Shown here piece by piece: positions 17,301-23,500 of a stretch of 23,500 nucleotides of DNA. The position numbers and the translations under genes are program-made. Source of the stretch: Mesostigma viride. Lineage: Eukaryota > Streptophyta > Mesostigmatophyceae > Mesostigmatales > Mesostigmataceae. Below the pieces are notes generated by a model. The model was not told where the DNA came from, searched no databases, and worked only from the letters and a program-made list of their open reading frames with translations. The stretch is taken from positions 1,880,868-1,904,367 of the forward strand of contig RPFO01000050.1 of the NCBI GenBank assembly GCA_009746045.1, in the 5' to 3' direction. The first letter of the stretch is position 1. Each line of letters starts with the position of its first letter.

Positions 17301-20300
17301 GTGGTGACTGGTGAGGTTCTGAAACTCATCCCCACGGACCTTTTTCCCGGACCTCTGTCACATTATTCGTAGGCAGAGCAGAAAAAAGGACGCCGCAGCT
17401 GAGGGCAAATGCTGGCAATCGCGATAGTTTAATTGTTGCAGCTTGCAATTGGTCGTTTCCAATAACTGCGTCGTGCTTTTCATATTGCGATACAGTCTGG
17501 CTAAATGAAATTGCGACGTGTTTCTCAAGTCTGCTCTGCGGCTAGCTTGCTAACTGGGTGAACCGGCCTTGGACGATGCTGATAAAGATGTCTTGGATAT
17601 TGCTCGAAGTTTGGCAGACGAGAGGCAGGGTAGGCGCCGTCGTGCCAAGTGGGCAAGGGTACAGCATGACGAGGCGGTTGATGTGAAGGAAAACAGAATG
17701 CTCACCGAGAAAGCGAAAGCCCAGCGCATGCAGATAGAGCAGCCGAAACAGAGGGACTAGGGTCGGCCGGCTCAGATCTCTTAATGCAAACAAAGTTATT
17801 GTGGCCGTCACGCCCCCCTTCCCTCCCCCCCCCCCCCCCCCCCCGCCCTTCTTTATTAATATGACAGAGCTCATGTTTTCAGGCAATCTATTCCCTAAAT
17901 TGGCAGGCCTGGTCAGCCCCCCATCCCAAAAGCTGTAATTTTGTTGGACACCGGTTCGACGCCAGGGCAAAAACGTCAAACTTTGACACAACGGTGGGGC
18001 CAATTGTCAACATTTTGACGGAAGGATCAGGGCAAAAAGTCAACATTTTGACGTTTCCTAAAAACCCTCAGCAGAAGCACTGTACCTAACTAAATGAGCA
18101 TGCATATTTTAAAAGCATCATTCATCCCATACCAGCACGATTCCCAAAACAAAAAACTGAACCAAAACTTCCGTATCTTTGGGTAGATGATAATGTTATT
18201 ATGCTTGGCATCAATTACCAGATACTTCTTCATGCTTCATTATCCCTATTCCTTCATAAAATTTACATGATCAAAATTTTCTCAAAAGTTCTGTTTCTAT
18301 CTACAACTCTGCGTACCAGCTGCATGAGCCTCGACCTCATGTCCCCCTATCCAACGTTCATTAACCATGATCATTTCTTCATCACTCACTATTGTATCCC
18401 AACCTACCGGCCGCATGCGCTGTGCCTCGACCTCCCCCTGGTACTCGAGCTCAAAACGGATGGGCAGCTGGAAGTCGAGCTGGATGGTGGCGCACTGGAA
18501 CTTGCGCTTGAGAGCGTCAAACACGGTGATGTCGATCTTGGGGCCGTAGAACGCGCCGTCCGCCGGGTTGATCTGGGGGGGTAGGGGCGGGGGGGGGCCA
18601 GGGGTAGGGGGCATGTGTGTGTATAGGGGCGCAAGCAACAAGAACATTTGAAGCAGCAATCATGATACCGTGAGTGCCCAAATTAGTGACTCACAGGGTT
18701 GAGCTGCGTGGCGGATAGGGGTAACGAGAATGGAAACAAGTGACAGTAACACGAGCAAGCATACAAATATAATGAGAGTGCGCTATATGAGTTTATGAGA
18801 GTGAGTTATTGGGATGATCCGCCAGGCTGGCCCGGAGGGAGCAAAGCGAGCGATTAGATTATGAAGAAACAGCGAACAATGAAGGCAAGCGTGCCGAACC
18901 AATGTACTGTGTTCCAATGTACTGTGTTCCAATGTACTTTGTTCCAATGTACTGTGTTACACGGAGGATCCGCCTCTCACAAACAAGCCATGTAACGTAA
19001 ACTGCTCATTTTTCGTTTCTTCGAAAAATAGCTCTTTCTGGACAGATCCGGATGTTCTTCACACTTGGGCTAACAAACACACCATCTCTCAGCTCACCTG
19101 CCATGGTCGCCCAAAGTCATCCAGCGCAGCGGCGAGCGCCTTTTCTGCCCGGTCCCAGACCTCGATCTCGCCGAGGAACTTCTCGGGGCGCTGCCAGCAG
19201 TAGGGGGAAGCATTAGAGGTGGGGAGGAAGGGGGGGGACACGCACGCGCGCACGCACGCACGCACGGTTGGGAGAACGCACTAGGAGCTTCTCGGGGCGC
19301 TGGCGGGTGGGGGAAAGGGGGGGAGCATACACGCACGCACGGTGGGGGGAAGCATCAAGGGAGGGATTTGGGACAGCATAGGAACTTCTCAGGGTGCTGC
19401 CAGCAGTAGGGGGAAGGGGGACATACGTGCACCCATGGTGGGGAGAAACCGAAAGCGCAATTGGAGGAACCCTAGGAAGAAACTTCTCAGGGCACAGGAA
19501 CTTCTCAGGGTCTCTGCCAGGTGTAGGGGGGAGCAGGAACACATATTTACGGTGGGGAGAAGCTGGAAGCAGGCAGCGGCAGCAGCAGCAGCAGGAAAGA
19601 GGGAAAGCCAGGGGATGCCAGGTTCAGGGGAGAACAAGTGCAAGGATTAGGACACACGCACGCTACCGGAGAGCGAACGGACTTAGCCAGGATGAGCTCT
19701 CCCCTTAGCAGGGGCCGCCCACGGTTCCCTCCCGTCTCTACTATCTCTTGGGGTGTCTCTACTATCTCTTCAGGTTTCTCTGCTATCTCTTGGGGTGTCT
19801 CTACTATCTCTTGGGGTGTCTCTACTATCTCTTGGGGTGTCTTTACTTTCTCTTGGGGTGTCTCTACTATTTCTATGAATACAATGCACAGCCCGCATTT
19901 TTAGCCCCCAAACTCTACTTCCCCTGACCATGCACACCACAAGCACCCATGCTCTGCACTCCCCACACCGTGGACTGCCCACGTTGATAACCCCCTCTCC
20001 CATCATCGTGAGCTGCCCACGTTCATAAGCCCCTCTGCTCTCACCATGGAGTGCCCATGCTCATAACCCCGCTCTACCCTCACCGTGGACTGCCACGTTC
20101 ATGACCCCCTCTCCGCTCACCGTGGACAGCTCCAGCGAGAAGGTGAAGCCGAAGATGGCGTAGCAGTGCTGCAGCATGTCAAGCACGCCCTTCACCTCCG
20201 AGAAGATCTGGCGGGGTGTTAAGTGGGGTGAGAGGGGGGAAAGAAGAAGGATGAGAAGGAGCCAATTGGTCATGCCATCAAGCAGCTGAGTACTTACGTC

Positions 20301-23035
20301 ACTGAGTCACTAGGCATCCCGTTTGCTGAACAAATAATCGAGAGACTAAATAAATGGGTAATTGAGCAGGTGAGTGGTTGTGCATGGCAGAAAGTAAGCA
20401 GCGGACTATGCAATTGTCGCTAGAACCGTCGCCGAAACTGGGCATCGTACTTGCAGGCTCGGGGAATACCTTGGCCATGCACACACAACAGCACACTTCC
20501 ACGCTTCCATGTTCCCACACTTCCACGCTTCCACACTCAAGGACACAGAATACATGTTAATTATTACTGTGCCATTGCTCACCGTGTCCGCGCTCACTGT
20601 GCCACTGCTCGCTGTGTCCGTGCTCACGACTTCCACAGTTAGTGAGCTCAGAGTCCAACAGGTTGCCTGCACTTAAGTACCTGCTCCAAAACATCGCCCC
20701 AGCTCCGCTGTGCGTTTGCTTAGTTCCAACGCACGCAAAAACACATCATGGAAGCTTGATGCATATTCTGGCTACTTCTGGACGACCCGACAAAACTATG
20801 CCTTTAACTATGCTATAGTAGGCAGAGGTACATGGGTTGACAGCCAAGGCAGACCACAGCAGCCAACAGGCAACCTTCTCCACTGACGATGAGGACAATG
20901 AGGACTATCTGACAATGAGGGGTACGTGTTTTCTCTCATGGGCTGCGTTCATGGGCTGCGCTCATGGGCTGCGTTCATGGGCTGCATTCATGGGCTGCGT
21001 TCATGGGCTGCGTTCATGGGCTGCGTTCATGGGCTGCGTTCGTGGGCTGCGTTCATGAGCTGCGTTCATGGGCTGCGTTCATGGGCTGCGTTCATGGGCT
21101 GCGTTCATGGGCTGCGTTCATGGGCTGCGCTCATGGGCTGCGTTCATGGGCTGCGTTCATGGGCTGCGTTCATGGGCTGCTCTCATGGGCTGCGTTCATG
21201 GGCTGCGTTCATGGGCTGCGTTCATGGGCTGCGTTCACGGGCTGCGTTCACGGGCTGCGTTCATGGGCTGCTGTCATGGGCTGCGTTCATGGGCTGTGTT
21301 CATGGGCTGCGTTCATGGGCTGCGTTCATGGGCTGCGTTCACGGGCTGCGTTCATGGGCTGCTGTCATGGGCTGCTGTCATGGGCTACGTTCATGGGCTG
21401 CGCTCATAGCCTGCTCTCATGGGCTGCGTTCATGGGCTGCGTTCATGGGCTGCGTTCATGGGCTGCGTTCATGGGCTGCGTTCATGGGCTGCGTTCATGG
21501 GCTGCGTTCATGGGCTGCAATCATGGGCTGCTGTCATGGGCTGCGTTCATGGCCTGCGTTCATGGCCTGCCTTCATGGGCTACGTTCATGGGCTGCGTTC
21601 ATGGGCTGCTAACATGGGCTGGGTGCGCCAACACACCTGGTTCTCTGCGCAGAAGATGTGAGCATCGTCCTGCGGGGGTTACGCGCGAACGGGGCGCAGT
21701 GCCAGGGAGGAACATAAAACAGGGGGGCAGGCAAGAATCCAGCCGGCAGAGTCAGCAGAGCAGCAGGAGTCACAGACAGGGGCACACCCAGGGGGCACTG
21801 AAGTACTCCGACACTAGTAGCAGTGTGCAGCACAACATCAAAGATACCGCAGGCGTTGCTAACAGTGAATGCAAAAAACAGGTGGGATGAATATCTCATT
21901 GGACTTGAAGGCAGTGGCCATTCCTATGATGTCAGCCAAGACCACGGGAAGTAGCAGCGGATGCTGCAAACGCAGCAATGTGGCGGATGGTGGCCGCAAC
22001 AACCACAACAGTAGTCGCTCTTTCATGGCTACGAAATAATATCCTGCCAAAGTTGCTGCACACACACACACACAAAATTTTTTTGAGACGACAAATGATG
22101 AAGAGTCCTCAGACAGCTTAAAAAAAAAAGTGTGATAAAAACCATTCATCTAGTCCAGACTAGAATTGCATTGATGTAGGTAATTCGACGCCATGTGGCC
22201 CACCTGCTGGAAGCGACGCACGCGGGTGAGACCTGAGAGCGCGCCGCTCAGCTCGTTGCGGTGGAGCACGCCAAAGTCCGCCAGGCGCAGGGGCAGCTCT
22301 GCGGGCATGCGGTGAAGGGCATGCGGTGAAGGGCATGAGGTCAAGGGAATGCGGTCAAGGGCCTGTGGTCCACGGAAAATGGGAAAGGCCATGGCACAGG
22401 CACGCATCATGAACAAGATCCATGCGGATTGTGTATGGGTATGGATTGTGTGGTCGATGACAAGGACACAAGGGGAAGGACATGAGGTCTTGGAGAGATG
22501 GACAAGGACAAGGCGATCCGATACGTAGATGGGCAAATGAGGCTTGTATCGTTAGGACAGGCAATGTAATAGTATTTTATAGTAGTACTCCAGCCAATTG
22601 TAGGCTGGAGGGGGAGTACAACACACCAGCCACAGCAATTCTCAACCGTCGCACAGACTACCATCCAGCTGCCCAAGCAGCAGGGACAAGATCTTAGGGA
22701 GCCTGCCGTGCTGATGCAGAAGAGAACGATAAAAATAGATAATGAAAGAAGTATAGCTCCTTCTGAGCGAAACCTGGCACCCGTGCCCATACAGATGTTT
22801 CGATTCCAGCCTCATGTGCCTCCATGAGCTGGAAATTTTCAGACAAACGCAGAGACCTTTTTCGCGTCATCAATTTCCCAACGCTACATTCCATTATAAT
22901 CCAGGGCAGGGGGTCAAGGGCACTGGGCCCAGGGTGATGAGGACACCCACCTCGGTACGAGCGGCTCCGATTTTGGTACATGAGGCAGTGGCCTGGGCAG
23001 TTCATCGGCTTCATGCCGAACTCCTGCCCCTCGAT
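14248..23035 (-). CDS. Threonyl-tRNA synthetase, 3' part (10 exons)
   Basis: ThrRS joins threonine to tRNA-Thr. Ten GT-AG exons join to 315 codons ending in TAG: 22951-23035, 22204-22298, 21637-21669, 20121-20207, 19098-19190, 18408-18572, 16586-16735, 15712-15783, 15136-15207 and 14248-14343. In-window residues 1 to about 210 are the class II catalytic core and about 215-315 the anticodon-binding domain. Zinc ligands Cys13, His64 and His190 are spaced 51 and 126 apart, exactly as Cys334/His385/His511 of E. coli. Arg42 (motif 2) and Arg199 (motif 3) match Arg363 and Arg520. No frameshift or missing catalytic residue is seen. The N-terminal half, including the editing domain and any targeting peptide, lies beyond the right edge, so cytosolic or organellar location cannot be told. 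All introns but the first are phase 0. Confidence 0.97.
14938..15067. repeat. 26-bp tandem repeat x5 in the last ThrRS intron
   Basis: Five copies of CCATCTTGCTCTCCAAAGCC-AAGCAT (26 bp), with CC/TT variants at two sites. The first copy carries CGTCTTGCTCTCC, identical to the 13 nt at the 3' end of the neighbouring exon (15136-15148), so the array appears seeded by that exon end. At the copied junction the donor dinucleotide has become AT. Confidence 0.9.
15136..15207 (-). CDS. ThrRS exon, anticodon-binding domain (FNYIIVVG)
   Basis: 72 nt, acceptor CCCCCAG, donor GTGCGT. It encodes residues 261-284 with [19 protein letters not shown], the conserved core strand of the ThrRS C-terminal domain. 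Confidence 0.95.
15224..15301. repeat. G12 and G15 runs in an intron
   Basis: Two long G runs (15224-15235 and 15287-15301) with several shorter ones between them. On the ThrRS transcript they are C-rich and lie just upstream of an acceptor, so they may serve as its pyrimidine tract. On the other strand they could form G-quadruplexes. Confidence 0.8.
15621..15646 (-). repeat. Echo of a ThrRS exon 3' end and donor
   Basis: The stretch repeats the last bases and donor of the exon at 15712-15783, offset by 90 bp. GGCCAAGAAG|GTGCGC stands against CTGACCAAGAAG|GTGTGT, with about 18 of 24 bases matching. GT is kept, so it is a potential decoy donor. Confidence 0.6.
15712..15783 (-). CDS. ThrRS exon, anticodon-binding domain
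   Basis: 72 nt, acceptor GCCACAG, donor GTGTGT. It encodes residues 237-260, including [21 protein letters not shown], the first helix and strand of the anticodon-binding fold. Confidence 0.93.
16020..16560. repeat. Degenerate CTATGCCCC repeats with two exon-end echoes
   Basis: The intron after the motif 3 exon is full of irregular CTATGCCCCTTACTCC-like units. Two stretches copy the exon end and donor (real boundary 16585/16586). One has its junction at 16513/16514 (GGAG|GTGCGG, with TTTGCCGATTAC upstream). The other is at 16263/16264 (GGAG|GTGTCG, with TTTGCTGACTAC upstream). Both keep GT. Confidence 0.75.
16586..16735 (-). CDS. ThrRS exon with class II motif 3
   Basis: 150 nt, acceptor CGCCCAG, donor GTGCGG. 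It encodes residues 187-236. [20 protein letters not shown] contains the third zinc ligand His190 and the motif 3 Arg199. [11 protein letters not shown] marks the passage into the anticodon-binding domain. Confidence 0.97.
16994..17101. repeat. Left subterminal palindromes of the hAT-like element
   Basis: CGTCAAATGTTGACG (16994-17008), CGTCAAAGTTGACG (17054-17067) and CGTCAACATTTTGACG (17086-17101) share 6-bp arms around 2 to 4 nt. Half-sites follow near 17033, 17128 and 17151. Such subterminal motifs are usual transposase-binding sites in hAT elements. Confidence 0.8.
17570..17760 (+). CDS. 63-codon frame inside the hAT-like element
   Basis: A frame ending in TAG encodes a charged, helix-prone peptide ([17 protein letters not shown] ... 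[10 protein letters not shown] ... [20 protein letters not shown]). Its composition looks more like protein than chance, and it may be the last exon of a decayed transposase or of captured host sequence. There is no ATG at its start. I recognise no family. Confidence 0.25.
17825..17844. repeat. C20 homopolymer
   Basis: Twenty consecutive C inside the hAT-like element. It reads as G20 on the ThrRS transcript strand. Confidence 0.95.
17974..18053. repeat. Right subterminal palindromes of the hAT-like element
   Basis: CGTCAAACTTTGACA (17974-17988), TGTCAACATTTTGACG (18005-18020) and GTCAACATTTTGACG (18039-18053). The first and third follow an AGGGCAAAAA prefix, and a similar AGGGTAAAA prefix precedes a left-side copy. 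Confidence 0.8.
18314..18348 (-). repeat. Echo of a ThrRS exon 3' end and donor
   Basis: TACCAGCTGCATG plus GCCTCGACCTC repeats the end of the exon at 18408-18572 (TACCGGCCGCATG plus GCCTCGACCTC), offset by 91 bp. The copied junction CTG|GTACGC keeps GT. Confidence 0.65.
18408..18572 (-). CDS. ThrRS exon, catalytic core ([20 protein letters not shown])
   Basis: 165 nt, acceptor CCCCCAG, donor GTAGGT. It encodes residues 132-186, with [12 protein letters not shown] and [18 protein letters not shown], both strongly conserved in ThrRS, followed by a more variable loop before the motif 3 exon. Confidence 0.97.
18899..18958. repeat. 15-bp tandem repeat x4 in an intron
   Basis: Four copies of CCAATGTACTGTGTT with a single mismatch, so the array is recent. 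Confidence 0.95.
19098..19190 (-). CDS. ThrRS exon, catalytic core ([13 protein letters not shown])
   Basis: 93 nt, acceptor CTGGCAG, donor GTGAGC. It encodes residues 101-131, starting with the conserved [13 protein letters not shown]. Its acceptor and first codons are echoed several times in the upstream intron. Confidence 0.96.
19281..19570 (-). repeat. Tandem echoes of a ThrRS acceptor and exon start
   Basis: Upstream of the exon at 19098-19190, on the transcript strand, AGGAACTTCTCRGGGYGCTGCC-like segments recur about every 95-105 bp (starting near 19282, 19380 and 19496, with a shorter copy near 19473). Each copies the first 15 or so exon bases (CGCCCCGAGAAGTTCC) and, in the better copies, the CTGCTGGCAG acceptor before them. 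They are followed by purine-rich and (CGCA)n filler. Confidence 0.85.
19734..19880. repeat. 21-bp tandem repeat x7 in an intron
   Basis: Seven copies of GTCTCTACTATCTCTTGGGG-T (21 bp), the last one degenerate. The unit is a multiple of three, so a plus frame reads VSTISWG repeats, but it is intronic to ThrRS and has no sign of being a gene. Confidence 0.95.
19960..20127 (-). repeat. 38-bp tandem array of the ThrRS exon end and donor
   Basis: The end and donor of the exon at 20121-20207 (CCACG|GTGAGC) are copied four times into the intron at steps of 37, 39, 38 and 38 bp. Junctions fall at 20083 (CCACG|GTGAGG), 20044 (CCATG|GTGAGA), 20006 (CTCACG|ATGATG, GT lost) and 19968 (CCACG|GTGTGG). Between junctions the units share GAGGGGGTTATGAACGTGGG-like sequence. 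Confidence 0.88.
20121..20207 (-). CDS. ThrRS exon, catalytic core ([10 protein letters not shown])
   Basis: 87 nt, acceptor CCGCCAG, donor GTGAGC. It encodes residues 72-100, with a helix ([17 protein letters not shown]) leading into the conserved [11 protein letters not shown] strand. Its donor is copied in tandem in the following intron. Confidence 0.96.
20935..21625. repeat. 13-bp minisatellite, about 53 copies of CATGGGCTGCGTT
   Basis: A 690-bp array in the intron after the 33-nt ThrRS microexon, ending 12 bp from that exon's donor. Variants are mostly GTT to CTC, TGT or CTG, and ATG to ACG. Thirteen is not a multiple of three, so three consecutive units encode the same 13-residue repeat ([13 protein letters not shown]) in each plus frame, which makes very long plus-strand frames. 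On the transcript strand the unit CCCATGAACGCAG contains TGA, so every frame is closed within 39 nt. Confidence 0.97.
21637..21669 (-). CDS. ThrRS 33-nt microexon [11 protein letters not shown]
   Basis: A 33-nt exon (11 codons) between CCCCCGCAG and GTGTGT. It carries His64, the second zinc ligand, inside the conserved DDAHIFC. Without it the protein would keep its frame but lose the metal site. The 13-bp minisatellite begins a few bases past its donor on the transcript strand. Confidence 0.95.
22059..22074. repeat. (CA)8 microsatellite
   Basis: Eight CA units in the intron between the motif 2 exon and the microexon. Confidence 0.9.
22204..22298 (-). CDS. ThrRS exon with class II motif 2
   Basis: 95 nt, acceptor CCCGCAG, donor GTGGGC. 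It encodes residues 29-60, including [15 protein letters not shown] and the TRVRRFQQ loop that contacts ATP. Arg42 corresponds to E. coli Arg363. The split codon GAG joins correctly with the previous exon. Confidence 0.96.
22303..22372. repeat. 14-bp tandem repeat x5 abutting a ThrRS acceptor
   Basis: Five copies of GGGCATGCGGTGAA run up to the acceptor of the exon at 22204-22298. On the transcript strand the unit is TTCACCGCATGCCC, so the repeat itself forms the sequence where a pyrimidine tract and branch point would be expected. Confidence 0.9.
22951..23035 (-). CDS. ThrRS exon with zinc-binding Cys ([11 protein letters not shown])
   Basis: 85 nt, acceptor TTGGCAG, donor GTGGGT, ending in phase 1. 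It encodes residues 1-28 with [16 protein letters not shown], a hallmark of ThrRS; Cys13 is the first zinc ligand. The preceding exon must lie right of the window, since I find no matching coding between 23036 and 23500. Confidence 0.95.
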
Positions 23036-23500
23036 CTGCCAAGATACAAAGAAGATGGGGCGGGGAGGGGGGGAGGGAGAAGGCCATGTGTGTGCGTGGT
23101 AGCGGTGTGGAAGGGGTGGGTGGGGAACGGAGAGGGAGGGAGAAGGGACCATTAACAGAAGCAACACGCAAATGTCGTGCATGCTGATTGCTGCCGCAGG
23201 AAGGCAAAACATAGGCGTTCATCGTTTCTGGGGGATCATCAACACATGCCCCTGGGAAACATGCCACTAGGTACCATGCCCCTAGGAAACATGCCACTGG
23301 GTAGCTTGCCCCTCAAAAACATGCCAGTAGGTAGCATGCCCCTGGGAAACATCTAGATACCATGCCCCAAAGGTAAAACAATATTTTCACAATCCGAGGG
23401 GGTTGTCTTGCGAAGCCATAGAACGCATGATGCCATGCGGCTCAGGTTTCCACCGAGCACCGCAGAACCATCCATGCACAAAAAGTATGCGCAAGCTGGT
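23036..23500. other. ThrRS intron at the window edge, with a 15-bp degenerate repeat
   Basis: No further ThrRS exon is found here. At 23245-23368 a degenerate repeat alternates CATGCCCCTGGGAAA and CATGCCACTAGGTAC (15 bp each, about eight units). The preceding exon lies beyond the right edge. Confidence 0.75.

Larger units (their letters stand above)
16967..18082. mobile_element. hAT-like DNA transposon, non-autonomous, in a ThrRS intron
   Basis: The 1,116-bp element begins CAGTGCTTCTGCT and ends in its exact complement, AGCAGAAGCACTG. It is flanked by TGCCTAAC (16959-16966) and TACCTAAC (18083-18090), an 8-bp target duplication with one mismatch. CAGNG ends with 8-bp duplications are the mark of the hAT superfamily. 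Subterminal CGTCAA...TTGACG palindromes start 27 bp from the left end and 29 bp from the right end. I see no transposase inside, only a 63-codon frame and a C20 run. It lies in the intron between the exons at 18408-18572 and 16586-16735. Confidence 0.75.

Noticed and set aside
19734-19880. VSTISWG heptapeptide repeat protein
   Set aside because: It is a 21-bp intronic tandem repeat with no start, stop or homologue to support a gene.
20926-21890. Very long plus frames of 228 and 308 codons encoding [13 protein letters not shown] repeats
   Set aside because: They are a by-product of a stop-poor 13-bp minisatellite, open in all three frames, and lie antisense in a ThrRS intron.
14248-23035. Processed or broken ThrRS pseudogene
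   Set aside because: All exons have GT-AG borders, the joined frame has no stop or frameshift, and the zinc and ATP residues are kept with exact spacing.

Overview
This window is eukaryotic nuclear DNA. A conserved threonyl-tRNA synthetase gene is cut by nine GT-AG introns, a tRNA-Val gene carries a pol III style T-run, and the rest is tandem repeats, degenerate APE-type non-LTR retrotransposons and candidate DNA transposons. GC-rich exons set in a patchwork of GC-rich and AT-rich non-coding DNA would suit a unicellular alga or a zoosporic protist/fungus. I cannot place the organism more closely. Nothing looks bacterial or organellar.

Layout from left to right. (1) 1-1140: about 131 copies of an 8-bp satellite, decaying into C-rich repeats. 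(2) 1141-2879: mostly featureless, with one possible terminal exon (+) at 1933-2175. (3) 2880-5362 (+): decayed non-LTR retrotransposon pieces, an ORF1-like RNA-binding fragment and an RT fragment. (4) 5363-7535: AT-richer DNA with a weak TTAA-flanked element and an unrecognised 167-codon ORF. (5) 7564-10568 (-): a second decayed non-LTR element with APE endonuclease and RT domains, convergent with the first. Three perfect GC-rich hairpins lie at its 3' end. (6) 10568-12026: an AT-rich tandem repeat and a 1.34-kb element flanked by TTAA with CCCTTAG ends (piggyBac-like, non-autonomous). (7) 12245-12317 (-): tRNA-Val(CAC). (8) 12318-14247: intergenic DNA and the probable 3' UTR of the synthetase. 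(9) 14248-23035 (-): the last ten exons of the ThrRS gene, 315 codons, whose 5' half lies beyond the right edge.

The ThrRS splicing model is well supported. The three zinc ligands (Cys13, His64, His190 of the in-window protein) are spaced 51 and 126 residues apart, exactly as Cys334/His385/His511 of E. coli ThrRS. The motif 2 and motif 3 arginines fall at the matching offsets.

The most unusual feature is in the ThrRS introns. At six of the ten exons, a short copy of the exon/intron junction is repeated inside the adjacent intron, often in tandem (38-bp, about 100-bp and 26-bp arrays) and often with the splice-site dinucleotide kept. The introns seem to have grown by duplicating their own splice junctions. 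One intron also hosts a 1,116-bp hAT-like element with CAGTGCTTCTGCT ends, an 8-bp target duplication and a set of CGTCAA...TTGACG subterminal palindromes. Another holds about 53 copies of a 13-bp minisatellite directly against the donor of a 33-nt microexon.
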